A stretch of DNA of 64,000 nucleotides from Crotalaria pallida (Eukaryota > Streptophyta > Magnoliopsida > Fabales > Fabaceae), in the NCBI GenBank assembly GCA_037953625.1, contig CM075656.1:87811001-87875000 (forward strand), written 5' to 3'. Below the pieces are notes generated by a model that was not told the DNA's origin, ran no database searches, and saw nothing but the letters and a program-made list of their open reading frames with translations. Shown here in pieces: positions 32,613 to 44,688 of the stretch. Position numbers and translations under genes: made by a program. Each line of letters opens with the position of its first letter. Within the stretch, counting starts at the first letter, position 1.

Positions 32613-33265
32613 TTCATTTGTATATATATATCAAAATTAATGCAATATCAAGATTAATGCAATATATATAAAAAAATCAAAATTTTTTAGTACTTCATTT
32701 GCATATATATCAAGATTAATGCAATATATTTTTTTACAATAATTTATGAAAATTGAAGTTATTTGATTAGAGAAAATAGGTGATGCACTAAGAGTGTAAA
32801 GATCTTAATTTGCATAGCATCCATCATTTCATGTATTAATATTTGTTGATTTTTAAAAGAAGAATAACATATATATATATATATATATGAATGATAGATA
32901 ATTTATCGATAATGTAAATAATTATATATTTCATTTGGTTCTTATTATAGGTCACGTTCGTAGAAGTTTTTTTGCCCTAATTATATGTTACTTTATATTT
33001 CCTATGTATTATTTATTGTTTTTCTCTTTTTTGCCTTTATTAAATGTTTTGACTATTTTTTTTTTGTTCATTAATGAGTGTGAACTTTTCAAGAAAAGTT
33101 GAGAAGTTAAAATTGTAATGTTACAATATATTCTTATAGAATTCAAAAAACTAAATACTTTTTTTGATATGTGTAATTCAGTTAAGCATGCCTATAATAA
33201 GGATCGGATGAAGTACTATCAGCACATCACATAAATAACAACTTCAATTAACAAATGACTTATTT
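32613..33265. other. AT-rich intergenic DNA
   Basis: No gene. It contains repeats of 'caagattaatgcaatatat' (32651, 32710) and a (TA)n run at 32870-32889. Confidence 0.5.
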
Positions 33266-33784
33266 AAGTTTTTAGTCTTTGAAATTATGTATTCTTTTGG
33301 AATTAAACTTTGAACTTTATTTTCGATGTTTTGGGTCCTTTAATTTTGTTAAATTTTTGGAAATAATCATTTCGTCACTTAAATGATAATATGGTTTAGG
33401 ACTTGCCACATCACTTTCGCTACGTTGACTAGTGACGTGCTATCTAGCGTGATGTGGCACCACATAATTTATTTTATTAAAAAAATTAATTCTTTTAAAA
33501 ATAATTAAAAAGTTTGATCTTCTTTAAAAAAAATACGATTTTTAATTATTTTTTATAAATTATAAATTTTTTAATTTAAAAAACTCAAGTGATATCACGA
33601 GGCATGTTACATATCAACGTGGTGAAAGTGACATGACATATCGTTGGTCATATCATCACAAAATTGACGAAATGACAATTTCTAAAATTTGGGCAAAGTT
33701 CAATGATTAGTTAAAGCATAATAAAAAAGTTCCAAAACCAATTCAAAAAAAAAAAAACATTCAAGTCCAGAGACTAAAACCTTA
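33266..33784. mobile_element. MITE with long inverted repeats
   Basis: The left side 'aagtttttagtctttgaa' pairs with the right side, whose reverse complement is 'aaggttttagtctctgga'. The similarity extends inward ('gaactttatt', 'aatttttggaaataatcatttcgtca' versus the inverted right arm). The 'TTTTAGTC(T/C)(T/C)TG' terminus resembles Mutator-type MITEs. About 520 bp, non-coding. Confidence 0.55.
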
Positions 33785-34410
33785 AATATAATTGAATAAT
33801 TATTCCTAACCAATGCACTTATTAATTAGCTCATTTAATTATATATTCATTGATATTCAAGTTCTCTCAACGAATACATCAACAGTAAAGAATTGGTATA
33901 ACTTAAGGTATTTTATATGAATCCGTCGTCATTATACATACAGGCTACTTAAAATTAATAATTATATTTTTAAAATGTTATTATATAAAAAAAAAGTTTT
34001 AAAATGGGTACAGTACATAAGAGGGTGAGCCAGTAGTAACAGAAAAATTAAATCTAATATTCACCATTCAAAATTTAGACCTTCTTTTAGAAATTATTAG
34101 ATACTTTAGAAACAATAATTTTCATCGTGATATATGTGAGATTGTTGATTCAAAATCACTTGATAATTTTTTTTAAGTTCGCCAAAAAAAACTTTTTTTT
34201 TTACACTTTTTTTGTCCTAGATGTAAGCCCAGCTATCAGACTTTTTTAAAAATATGTTTTTTTATGGATAAATTTTTCAAAATTACCTTTATTTAAAACA
34301 GGAATAACACTTTAATTTTTCAATGAAAAAGGAAAAGGCAACCATGGAACACCAGGCCAATTATGTTAAGAGAGAGGTAAAAGAAAAATCTGAATATATA
34401 CACCTAATAT
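33785..34410. other. AT-rich intergenic DNA
   Basis: No gene or clear repeat recognised. Confidence 0.5.
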
Positions 34411-34786
34411 AATATGGGTACGTATTTTGGGTACGGCTCGGTGTAACTCAGTTCGGCTCGGTACGGCTTGAATATGGATACGGTTTGAAACTACGCAGCT
34501 AAGAAGGAAAATAGCTTCATGTGTATGTACCCGTTTTTCTCTTCGGATCTGTATCTACAACAAGTGTGTTCATCGGCCACCGCTTTGCATATAAGCCAAC
34601 CTCCATCATCCGCCTTGCATCGCCAATCAATGATGAGGGTTGCATCGCCAACACACCAGATCAGTCAAGGGACGAGGCGGTGGTGTGTTGGGTGGCTGTT
34701 GTGGTTGGATGCATGTGTTATTGTGGTTGGAAAGAATCAAAGAACTGATGAGGGGTTCTTTTTCTTCTCTCCTTAATTGATTTTTC
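34411..34786. mobile_element. Left part of a repeat interrupted by the LINE (tentative)
   Basis: 'atgggtacgtattttgggtacgg...ggatacgg' (34413-34485) resembles, in inverted orientation, 'cgtacccgtatccataccggg' and 'accgtatccgtac' at 41305-41343 on the other side of the LINE. This suggests one hAT-like element split by the LINE insertion. Confidence 0.4.
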
Positions 34787-34832
34787 TTTTTTTTTTTTGG
34801 TGAATAAACGGGGCTAAAAGCCCAAAAAAAGA

Positions 34833-37800
34833 TTACAAATGAACAAGCCTAGGAGTTGGAGGCCCAACTATATCCTTAATGAGCCAATTTCCCAATTGAG
34901 GGGGAGGTCTTTCCAAAATCACGCAACACTGATTAGCTTGCAAGCTTATCTTCGCCAGGAAATCTGCGCTCCCATTGGCTTCTCTATATATGTGAATAAC
35001 TTGAACCTCCCACTCCTTGCTGAGTAAATTCTTGATTCTAGATATGATGCTCTGAGACAGGTGGGAACTATCCTCCTTATTATTGATTGCCCGCACCACT
35101 TGAAGGGAATCCGTTTGAAGGATGATCTTTTTGATGCCTTTCTCCCACGCCAGCTTCAATCCTTCCCAGCAGCCCCATAGATCCGCTACTTCCACTGTTG
35201 TGCTACCCAAGTTTCGCAGAAAACCTCCCAGCCATCTACCTTCATGGTCCCGCAACAAACCACCACACCCTGCTATCTCATTATGCACACCGACCGCATC
35301 GTCAATGTTTAGACAGATCCAGCCTTCAGGAGGAGCAACCCATTGAATTTGGATTGCTTTTCGTTGAACATAGGTCCCTGGAAGGGCCGCAGCTGCAAAC
35401 ATCTTGTAATCTTCAACCTGCTTTATAATTAGTCTCCAAGGTTCGAAGGGTCTAACAAAGTCCTCGTCATGCACCCCTGCGTTTCGCCAATTCCACAGGT
35501 TAGCACAAGCAGTTGCCCAGATAGCCAACCACTGAGAGATTCCGGAACCACCAAGGTCACAACTTATGTTGAGATTTAACCAAGCCTCAAGCGAGCTTCC
35601 ATAGAAGATGCTTCTAAACTTCCCCAAAACCAAGTTGTTCCAGATGGGCCTAGCATGGTGGCAGTCTCGGACAACATGAAGAATGTCTTCTATAGCAGAC
35701 TGGCACCACTTCCAGTAGGGAGTCGTCATGCCCCATTTACTCATGCGTTGATTGGTGAGCAATCTGCCATGTATCAGCTTCCAAGCAAAAATTCTTGTCC
35801 TCTGGGTGCCTGCAAGTTTCCAAATTTTCCGCCATTTGTCTTCCCCTCTCAGGTCCAGCCAGCCATTAATGATTGCATAAGCACTAGCAATCGTGAACTT
35901 ACCACTTTTATCACTTGGCCATTGCACCCTGTCCACTCCTGCATCAGGCAAAGGAGGGGGGATAGCATACATCTTTGTAATTATGTCTGAGGGGAGGAAT
36001 TGTCTGAGCTTGACCCAGTCCCAATCACCAGCAGTATCAATAACATCCTTAACCATCCAATGAGCAGCGTAATCAGGGATAACCACATCTGTATCCTTTA
36101 GTCTTCCCTGATTTGGAATCCAAGAATCATTCCAAACACTGGTAGAGTGACCATTGCCAATGGCCCAACTTTCATTATCATAGAGAGTTGGCCAAATACG
36201 GGCAACATGCTTCCAGAGGGATGAGTTCGTTATCTTGACCACAAGTTTGTGTCGTCGATTGTCTCTGTCACCATACTTGCCATTAAGGACCCTAATCCAC
36301 AGCTGATGTCCTCCCTCTTTGATTTGCCACCCAATTTTCATGAGACAAGCATCATTCATGGCTTTAAGATTTCTAATTCCAAGCCCCCTAGTTTTTTTGG
36401 CATCATGAGCGTCTCCCACTTAACCAAGTGAGCTTTTCGATGTCCAACCTCATCACCCCAGATGAATCCTCTTTGAAGCTGTTGAATAGTGTCTAGAATA
36501 TTTCTAGGGATATAACCGGACATCATAGGATAAAGAGGTACCGCATCCAGGACAACTTTGGATAAGGTGACCCTTCCTGCAAAAGATAGCTGCTTAGCTT
36601 TCCACCCAGAAAGTTTGTTTCTAATACTTTCGATGAGATATTGATACTCTCTCTGCTTTGGGGCCTTGCCTGTTAGGGGCACACCAAGATACTTCCCCAA
36701 ACATTTTGTTTCGCGAAAACCTGAAGCTCTTGTAATCCTTTGTTTCATAGCCCTAGCTGTATTCTTTGAGAAGAGTATTGAGGTTTTCTCCTTGCTCACA
36801 TCATGCCCCGCCATAGAGCAGTACTTATCAAAGACTCTCTGCATAACATTCAGTTGCTACTCACTAGCTTGACCATAGAGAAGCAGATCGTCCGCGAACA
36901 TGAGATGCGAGACAAAGGGGCCATTCCTTCCTGCTCTCATAGGCTTCCAATCACCACTATTAACTTCCTCTAAGATCATGTGGGAGAGTTTATCAATACA
37001 AAGAACAAATATGTAGCGGGAAATGGGATCCCCTTGACGGATACCACGTTGGGGGAGGAAAGCTGATTTGCGGTCACCATTCCAGAGAATACCGATACTG
37101 GAGGTTGTGATGGCTGCCATAATAAAATGAATCATGTTGTCAGGGAGGCCCACTTCTTGAAGAATTTTGTGTATAAAGGACCATCTGAGCCTATCGTAGG
37201 CTTTAGCGAGATCAACTTTAATAGCCATAAACCCTTTCTTTCCTCTAATTTTATGCAGCCCATGCACCATTTCTTGAGCTACAATGATGTTCTCATGAAT
37301 ATTCCTTCCTGGTACAAAACCTGTTTGATAGGGGGAAGTGACTGCAGGCATAATCTCCTTGAGCCTATTTACAACAACCTTGGTCATGATTTTGTAAATA
37401 GTGTTGCAAAGTGAAATGGGCCGAAGTTTATTCACGAACTCCACCTTCTGCACCTTAGGGATCAAGCAGAGATCAGTGGCGTTGATTTCTTTTATGTCTT
37501 GTGGGTTTCTCCAAAGATGACGAGCATACTCATTTATGCTCTCATTTACAGTTTCCCAAGAAGCTTGATAGAAGCCAGCGGGGTTACCATCGGGGCCTGG
37601 AGCTTTCCAAGGAGCCATCGCGAACACAACATCCTTGATCTCTTTGTCCATGAAATCACAACTCAGTTTGTTCTTATCATCACTACTAATACCAGGAAAT
37701 GAGAGGTTAGTCTGGTGCCAGACCACTTGTCGAGTATCCTCACTGAAGAGGTTTTGAAAGAAGTCCCTGACATGAGTGGAAATCATATTCTCATCTTCCA

Positions 37801-38968
37801 TCCAGTTTCCTTGCTGATTTCTAAGCATAGAAATTCTGTTTCTCCTTCTACGAGTAATGGCTTTTAGGTGATAGTACTTGGTGTTGCGGTCCCCATCTAG
37901 CAGCCACTTCCCCCTAGACTTTTGATACCAAAGCAATTCTTCTTGATGCAGAACCTGGTCAAGATCCTGCTGCAGCTCATTTTCAAGATTAGAAAGGAAA
38001 TGGTTGGTGTAATTACACCTATACTGCTGTCTTTGGATGCCCCCTAATCTTGCCATGATCTTCTTCTTTCTCTGCTTGACGTGACCAAAAGTTTCTTTGT
38101 TCCATTTTTTTAGGATCCTCTCCATCTCCTTGATCTTATCAGGAACTGGGTTGGCACTCTCCCAACAAGGTTTGATGGTAAGCGAAAAATTAACGTGAGT
38201 TAGCCAAGCACTTTCCAATCTGTAAGGCCTATTCTGGGGGCTTCTGTTGTCTCCATTAGTCAAGAGGAGCAAAGGATGATGGTCAGAGAACTTGACTCTC
38301 GGGAGAACTTTAACAACCGCTTCATCAAACCTCAAACGCCAAGTGTCATTAGATAAGGCCCTATCCAGCCTCTCAAAAACTCTCTCCAACCCATTAAATT
38401 TCGGCCCTCTCCATGTGTACTTAGGGCCGACAGCGCCCAAATCAATAAGCCTGCACAAATTAATTCTTTCAACAAAGGTGTCACACTTGCGTTTATTTAC
38501 AGGGGCTCCACCTTTTTTCTCATGGGAGCCTGCTATGTCATTTAGATCCCCAGCTACAAGCCAAGGGTCAGTGACATTATAAGCTATATCAAGAAGATCA
38601 GCCCACAAGGAATTTCTCACTTCATCAGTTGGGCTTGCATAAACTGCAGTAAAGTACCAACTTTGTTCGTCTGGATACTTTATTTCCATGTGAATAAATT
38701 GGAGGCTTGTGCGAATCATGGTTAAGGATAAAAGGGCTTTTTTCCAAGCAACCACAATACCACCCGAGAAACCTCTGCCCACTGAATAAGTAAAACCATC
38801 AAAACCCAATAACTGAAAAGTCTTAACAAGATTAAGGGGATTTATTCGAGTCTCCATAATAACCATTATATCAGGGCAACATAAAGAGGTAAATTCTTTG
38901 CAATAACGATAAAATGAGGAGTTGGCAGCTCCTCTACAATTCCACAAAAAGATACTTTTGCTATTCAT
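34833..38968 (-). pseudogene. LINE ORF2: endonuclease, reverse transcriptase, RNase H (two lesions)
   Basis: Residue positions refer to the first open segment (38968-36857). The AP-endonuclease motifs are WNCRGA (9-14), MET (38-40), YASP (110-113), GDLND (140-144) and SDHHP (228-232). Reverse transcriptase follows, with WKAPGPDGNPAGFYQ, LRPISLCNTIYKIMTK, KVDLAKAYDRL, RGIRQGDPIS and the catalytic FADD (691-694). A zinc-binding region (HVVRDCHHARPIWNN) and a C-terminal plant-type RNase H (NIDDA, LQTDS, EANGSADFLA) complete the protein. An in-frame TAG lies at 36854-36856, just after the FADD motif. A one-base insertion in a G run near 36386-36391 then shifts the frame. All catalytic residues I can identify are still present. 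The enzyme would nick target DNA and copy the element RNA in place. Confidence 0.93.
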
Positions 38969-38978
38969 TAAAACAACC

Positions 38979-40925
38979 TTAATCTATGGTCATCTGTGCA
39001 CCATCATAGAGATGGGCCTCTAGCGTCTCTGGGACAAACTCCATATCATTTTCATCAAGCTGGCTGCTATTAGTTGGGTTATCCTCAGAGCTTTGCATTG
39101 AGGGAGTGGCCCAATCTATAGCATTGCAGTCTTCAAATATCATATCCCCCTCTTCAATCATTGGGTCTGGAGGCTTGGTTTCAGTATCAACAAAACTACC
39201 ATGAGGGCCCTTAGTGGGCTGGTATGTTGAAGGCCCACCACCCATAGGTCCTGTAGGCCCCATGTCATTACTGATCAACACCTGAACTTGGGTTACACGG
39301 TTTGTGTTGCAGGACTCTTTACTTCTTTTATCCTCCTGAGTGTAGTCTTTTTCTATACTTTTACCCAACGTTGCTTGGGCCCCACTGGTGACATCCTCAA
39401 AGCCAGTCACATCCACCCTACTTCTACCCCCTTTGCCACTTCTAGTACCCTGGGCATATCTCTCTGCAGTGATCTCCTCAGACCCCTTACCTTTTTCCTT
39501 TCTATTCTCTTTTGCCTCCATTTTTTGAGCCCCTCCATTGTCGTTTTGTCCTTGTCCCTGCCTACCATTTTGTTTTCTTCCCGTTGCCTGTCCCCTCTTG
39601 TCTGACACATCTTTTTCAACTGGCTGGACTTCCTCAGCATGTTGCTGATCTTCTACGTCATCTTCTTCCTGGTTTTGCAGAGCTGTGAACCTGGAGCCGC
39701 CAGCAGTAGCTGCTTTGCTTGGAGCCTGCGCTGTCCCTTTTGTTGCCTTCGATGGTCCTTCTTCTTCACGCGCCTCCTCTTCTCTTCCCCCTTTTTCACG
39801 CGCCTCCTTCTTTTTTCCTCTTCTGGTTTTCTGGACAACTGTCCACGGCCCAGGCTCAGTTCTAGGAATTTCCTTAGGGGTTTCCTTATCTCCTGAGCTC
39901 ACACTGTCCGGAATCTCAACTCCTTCTGGAACAATGTTACGACTTAAGTTCTGAGGGCACCCCTCCACATAGTGTCCAAATCTTCCACAAGTTAAGCACA
40001 ACAGATGCAAGCCTTCATATTCCACTCTATAGCATTTACCCTCTATTTGGAACATTCCTAGGAGAGGTTTAGTGAGGTCCACCTCTACACACAGTCGAGC
40101 ATACTTACCTCTTTCCTGGAGGTATGTAGTTTTGTCAACTCTTACCGTTTTGCCAATACGGTTGCTAATATAAGACAACACATTGGCATCATAGTACTCA
40201 ATGGGTAGTCCTGAGAACCTGACCCAAACAGCTGCTGTCTCAATGGTTTCTTTGAAGGGGAGGAAGTTTGGGGTCCATCTTCTAACCGTGAGATAATGGT
40301 CATAAATGAGCCAAGGGCCGTCCATGTAAGCTTTCATGAGGTCTTCTTCATTGGAGAACTTGACCAGGAAATAGTCATTCTCTAGATCAATGATGTTAAT
40401 CACCCCTTTTCTTACCCACATCTGCTTCAGGCGATTCTCCAATGCTTTGTAGCCTATCTTCCTTCCTAGGATCTTAACAATGACTCCATTCCTCCATGGT
40501 TCGCAGATGCGTCGTTGCTCTTTCTTGTTCAGCACAAACTCAGGACACTCATAGTCTCCATGCTTCCTTTCAATGACTTGGAAGCCTGGACGAGGATCAT
40601 CCTCCTCAACTCCATAGTACGCTCCTCTTCGCTGCTCCTCAATCCTCCACAGGTCCTCTTCTTCTTCATACAAGCCACCACCCTGACCTTCATCATCTCT
40701 TCCCAGCACAGAGTTAGCATAGGATCTCTTATGGCTCTTCGTCACCCTACCATCTTCCTCTTCATACAAGTCAGTATATGGAGTTGGCATGGAGGAGTTT
40801 CCATGATAGCTCCCTTCTCCTTCTCTTCCTTTTTTCTTGCTTCTATCCGTGGGATCACCTTCTTTGTGTGTGTTCACCCCCACCAATTCAGGTGGCAAGG
40901 GTATGTCCATGAGGTTCCTGTCCAA
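38979..40925 (-). CDS. LINE ORF1: nucleic-acid-binding Gag-like protein (648 aa, intact)
   Basis: An open frame without lesions. Residues about 140-225 resemble the DUF4283 domain common to plant LINE ORF1 proteins (NGVIVKILGRKIGYKALENR, FLVKFSNEEDLMKAYMDGPW). This is followed by GKYARLCVEVDLTKPL and a CCHC zinc knuckle, CLTCGRFGHYVEGC (residues 310-323). The C-terminal half is charged and low in complexity, with many Lys/Glu/Gln. Such proteins bind element RNA and form the RNP. The stop lies 10 bases before the ORF2 ATG, so ORF2 would need re-initiation or another unconventional start. Confidence 0.92.
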   Translation of the reverse strand: MDRNLMDIPLPPELVGVNTHKEGDPTDRSKKKGREGEGSYHGNSSMPTPYTDLYEEEDGRVTKSHKRSYANSVLGRDDEGQGGGLYEEEEDLWRIEEQRRGAYYGVEEDDPRPGFQVIERKHGDYECPEFVLNKKEQRRICEPWRNGVIVKILGRKIGYKALENRLKQMWVRKGVINIIDLENDYFLVKFSNEEDLMKAYMDGPWLIYDHYLTVRRWTPNFLPFKETIETAAVWVRFSGLPIEYYDANVLSYISNRIGKTVRVDKTTYLQERGKYARLCVEVDLTKPLLGMFQIEGKCYRVEYEGLHLLCLTCGRFGHYVEGCPQNLSRNIVPEGVEIPDSVSSGDKETPKEIPRTEPGPWTVVQKTRRGKKKEAREKGGREEEAREEEGPSKATKGTAQAPSKAATAGGSRFTALQNQEEDDVEDQQHAEEVQPVEKDVSDKRGQATGRKQNGRQGQGQNDNGGAQKMEAKENRKEKGKGSEEITAERYAQGTRSGKGGRSRVDVTGFEDVTSGAQATLGKSIEKDYTQEDKRSKESCNTNRVTQVQVLISNDMGPTGPMGGGPSTYQPTKGPHGSFVDTETKPPDPMIEEGDMIFEDCNAIDWATPSMQSSEDNPTNSSQLDENDMEFVPETLEAHLYDGAQMTID

Positions 40926-41032
40926 AGTGTCTCTCTCTTTCTCTCTCTAGAATTTTCTCTCTTTCTCTCTCTTCTATCCATTTTTCTTTTCATTTTCCTA
41001 CTGCTTAGACCGCTTCAATTTGGGGTTCTTTT

Positions 41033-41360
41033 GTAAATTTTAACATTCAGCTTCTTTTTGGTCAACACAAAGATTTTTTTTTATTTTATTCAATTCATAA
41101 AATAATTCATTGTATTTTACGTATACTTTTTTTTATCAGTTTTCTGTAAAATAAATGTTATTATTATTTTTTTTTGCAATTTTATTTATATTTTGACATA
41201 TAATTTTTTATTTTCATATGTATCAAAATAAAAATAATTATATAAATATATCATAAAAATATAATATATATCAACATATCCATCCCCTAATTTTTTGTAC
41301 TTCGTACCCGTATCCATACCGGGTACCGGTACCGTATCCGTACTAACACATATTTGAACC
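41033..41360. other. AT-rich flank and right part of the interrupted repeat
   Basis: Low-complexity T-rich DNA, then 'cgtacccgtatccataccggg' with inverted resemblance to 34413-34485. Confidence 0.35.
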
Positions 41361-42189
41361 AAACCTGAAACCACAAGGGGCCAAATGTTAGGGTTGAAAT
41401 GACCTTTGTGGGGGGGGGGTGGATTTGGACCAAACCACTTGGGTATAATGTAATTAACCCTTTTAATTATTCATGGGAGAAGGAAAATGCAAGCTTCATG
41501 TCCTAGCTATGAACCAGGGGATATTCAGATTTATCATTAAATATACTAATTATATAATCAAACAACAAACATAAAAATGTTTAATTTTGATTAATCATAA
41601 CATAATAAAGTTGATAATCATATAAAAAAATGATAATTTATCTATCAAGTAAATAAGGAATCTACTAGAAAAAGTGCTAGAAGTAGTACAAAATTATCTA
41701 CAAGACCTACCATTTAGAATATTTTTTAGTGTAAGGCTTAATTAGAACCATTGCCTTTTGTATAACTCTTTTTAGTTGTTGCTCAATAATAATGTTATCT
41801 TCAAAATATTAAATATATAATAATTTAAAATATTAGCAAACCGTACACACATAGCACTGGCTAAGAGCTAATTTATAACACTCCTAAAAATATACAACAT
41901 AATTATCAAAACATCCATGTTCTATAAACTTTTATTCAAATATTAAACTTTTTAATGGCTACATAAAAAATATAATTTTATTATTTTTATTTCAATTAAT
42001 AGGTTGCTATCTACTATTTACTTTATCTAAGCTAATGTATTTTTATTTTCTGTTTTCCTTAAGAAAAAACTGAATTATTATTGTAGCAATTGAAGGCCTA
42101 CTAGCTAATACACATTGACAAAATAAAATAATAAAACAACATTACGATTACAACATTTAAAAAATTTATTTTTATGTTTTAAAATAATG
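41361..42189. other. AT-rich intergenic DNA
   Basis: No gene seen. A G run (10 G) occurs at about 41410-41420. Confidence 0.5.
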
Positions 42190-42455
42190 ATAGTGTTTGG
42201 TTGTGTAGTAGAAAATGAAATGACAACTATTCAATATATGATGATATGGGTGTTTTTGTAATTTTACAATAAAATGACATTGGAATAACTCATTCCTAAC
42301 TTTATGAAAGTGGGTATAAAAATGGATAAAACACATAAATTATTTTTCCCGGGAATGATTTTATTAATAAACTTGAAACAAAATTGAGTATATTTTATAA
42401 CCATTTTATATTCCAAGGAATGATTTAAGATTACATGAAACAAACGTCCCCTAAG
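42190..42455. mobile_element. Possible MITE (tgtttggtt...aaacaaacg)
   Basis: 'agtgtttggttgtgtag' at the left and 'gaaacaaacgtcccct' at the right form the imperfect inverted ends seen in many plant MITEs. Non-coding. No TSD recognised. Confidence 0.35.
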
Positions 42456-42527
42456 TGTTCTTATTTCTCCGTCTTTTTCCTTATATATGTTATTGATATT
42501 TCAACACGACCATTGACTACAACTAAT

Positions 42528-42960
42528 AAGTGTGTGTTTGGTATAATTAGTAAAATTAAATTATGATTATTTTTATTTTTGATTATAATCTAGTAATGTT
42601 ATAATCTCTTTATCTTTGGGTCTCTTAGTTGAAAAATGAATTTAAGTTTGGATAGTGTAAAGAAAATTATTTTTATCGAGTAAATAAAAAAAAGGGATAT
42701 GGAATGATAAGGGGTGGTTAGTGTTGTTGGAGCGATAAAGGTAGGATGAGAAAATTATATGGGTTTCAAAAAATAATCTTACAAAAAATAATTTATAGAA
42801 CCTATGCATGAGATATTAGATTTTGAATATTTTTTTCAAGAATATAATCTAAAATTATAATTTGCATTCACGCAAACACGTTAGATTATGATTATTTTTT
42901 TTAAAAAAATTAAAAACATAATCTTAATTAAAAAAAAACAAACATCTATATCCCCTAAAT
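42528..42960. mobile_element. Possible MITE (gtgtttggta...aaacaaacatc)
   Basis: 'gtgtgtttggtataatta' pairs loosely with 'aaaaaacaaacatctatatcc'. Inner 'attatgattattttt' matches on both sides. Non-coding, borders approximate. Confidence 0.35.
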
Positions 42961-43304
42961 CAGGGAAAAGTGAGAGTAGAAAGAGATAGGAGGCAAGTGA
43001 TTACAGCAGGTCCAATTTTAATATTTTATGGTTCCAGAGGGAAAAAAATTAAGACCTTATAATTTATCGGCAGCTTATAATTAACAGAAAATTTAATAAC
43101 AAAATTACAAAAGCATTTGTTTTAAGTAAGATAAGAATTTTCCCAAATTCACATGATGCTATGATTTCCTGGTCCCTTTTAATTTTTGTTTTACTTTTTA
43201 ATTAGCTTTTGGGCATCAAAAAGGAAGTAATGGTGGTTGACAAATTGCAGTGAAGGGGATCTTTTGAGTTTGGAGCGAGGAATGGTATAGCCAGATAATT
43301 CGTT

Positions 43305-43560
43305 TAGTAAATGTTGTAACAACAATAATAGAAACAGAAGAGAAAGAGAGAGAACACACAGAATTGGTCACGCAGTTCGGCCAATGGTACCTACGTCTGC
43401 GACTATAGAGAAGTTATAGTTCCGTATTATTTCTTGTGCTAATTAGGGTTACAGAGTACACGCATATGTATAGTAGAAAACAGATTACATCAAGGCCCAT
43501 AACCCGTACCGGAGTGTGACCCTTTGCCCTTTTATAGCACCTATGAGTTATACTCAACAG
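43305..43560. mobile_element. Possible retrotransposon LTR fragment
   Basis: 'gaacacacagaattggtcacgcagttcggccaatggtacctacgtctgcg' type sequence (43350-43400, seen here in part) resembles a motif I associate with LTRs of plant copia elements. No matching partner LTR, primer site or coding region is visible, so it is at most a remnant. Confidence 0.3.
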
Positions 43561-43895
43561 TAAATATGCATAAAATCTTGATGAGAGAAATCCTTATCCT
43601 AATTGGGGGAGGAAAAAAAAAATACATGAGCGAGTGAAGGATCAAGAAAGCAAAAACCTTGGTATTAGTCATGGTGTGTGTGAGTAATAGAAGGTTAAGT
43701 CTAATAAATATTAAAATAATTATTAAGTCCATTTGGAGAAAAAGAATAAAATAAATATTTAGTTAAATAATAAAGTAAATCTTATTATTACTATTATTGT
43801 TATTATTATTCTAGAATGTTGGACTCATTTCAATAGTCATTTAGGATTTATCTTCTATATAAGGATGGTATCCTCTCTATTATTATGAATCAATG

Positions 43896-44117
43896 AAAAA
43901 TAAAGTTTTTTTACCAGTGGAGGCTGGCACAAGTGGAAGGGGCTTGTGTCCCTTAAGCATGTGGTCGCGGGTTCGAGTCGTACCCGAGGCGCATGTGAAT
44001 GGAGCAAGCTTTACTGGGAGCATCGCCCCCGAAAGGGCCCGACCGTGGTGCGAGGGATTAGTCACCCAATTGCGCGGGTGGATACCCTGGTTCATCCAAA
44101 AAAAATAAAGTTTTTTT
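43896..44117 (+). mobile_element. SINE with perfect 17 bp TSD
   Basis: AAAAATAAAGTTTTTTT occurs at 43896-43912 and 44101-44117. The 188 bp body has a good pol III promoter: box A TGGCACAAGTGG (43925-43936) and box B GGTTCGAGTCG (43970-43980). A GC-rich body follows, then an A run at the 3' end. The perfect TSD suggests a young insertion. The tRNA-like head makes it look like a tRNA gene fragment, but no full cloverleaf is present. Confidence 0.92.
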
Positions 44118-44617
44118 TATTATCCTTTTAATTGTTTTCAATAGGAGCAGAATAACTTGTAAAATTAATCACTTGGTAAAATATCAGTGAGCTGATAACA
44201 GACAAGCATTTCCAAAACGAAAATCGGTAGGCTTAAAGCATTTCCAAATCGGATGCATTGATACTGCCATAGCTAATCTAACAAAGAAGCTGGAGGCACT
44301 TGATTTTAAGGCAATTGCAAAATCGGTGGGTTTATCAGATAATGATATGGTTGTTAGAAAAAATGTCAGAGGCTCTATGGCAAAAATTGAAAAATAAAGA
44401 GAGCTTGGTCATCAAAAATCAAATGTGTGGTACGTTAAAGAAGAGGAAGTTAATAGTTCCTCTTTTCATGCCTGTTTGATTCAAGGAAAGAGGAAGAATA
44501 CGATGTGTGCTTTCTTAGATGATACTAGGTGGTTGGGGGATGTGGTTGATATTAGGCAGTTTGTCCGGGATCAGCTTCAACGGTATTTTTCAGAAACTCG
44601 GGCCTATAGGCTATCGC

Positions 44618-44633
<16 letters not shown>
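44118..44633. other. Intergenic DNA of mixed composition
   Basis: 44210-44610 is less AT-rich, with patches of open frame (44425-44754 reads AFLDDTRWLGDVVDIRQFVR). It could be an old gene fragment, but I recognise no family. Confidence 0.3.

Positions 44634-44684
<51 letters not shown>
44634..44684. repeat. (TA)n microsatellite, left half of an insertion target
   Basis: (CA)n then about 48 bases of (TA)n. It ends exactly where the Mutator-like element begins; another (TA)n run starts where that element ends (48016). Confidence 0.85.

Positions 44685-44688
<4 letters not shown>

Larger units (their letters stand above)
34787..41030 (-). mobile_element. L1-type LINE, nearly full length
   Basis: The minus strand carries ORF1 (40925-38979) and ORF2 (38968-34833) separated by 10 bases, followed by a short 3' UTR and an A-tail (T run at 34787-34798 on the plus strand). 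A CT-rich leader precedes ORF1. The 5' end is not fixed; an 11 bp repeat GGGGTTCTTTT at 34752-34762 and 41022-41032 is a possible TSD, though the left copy does not touch the A-tail. One stop and one frameshift break ORF2, so the copy is recent but disabled. Confidence 0.9.

Noticed and set aside
35655..35990. Plus-strand frames across the LINE
   Set aside because: Antisense shadows of ORF2 on the minus strand.
40961..41100. Long TSD of the LINE next to its A-tail
   Set aside because: No repeat of the sequence touching the A-tail (ttaattgattttt) was found near the 5' end. Only an 11-mer further out matches, so the 5' border is left approximate.
43920..43985. tRNA gene
   Set aside because: Box A and box B are present, but there is no full cloverleaf or 3' acceptor end. 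TSDs and an A-rich tail show it is a SINE.
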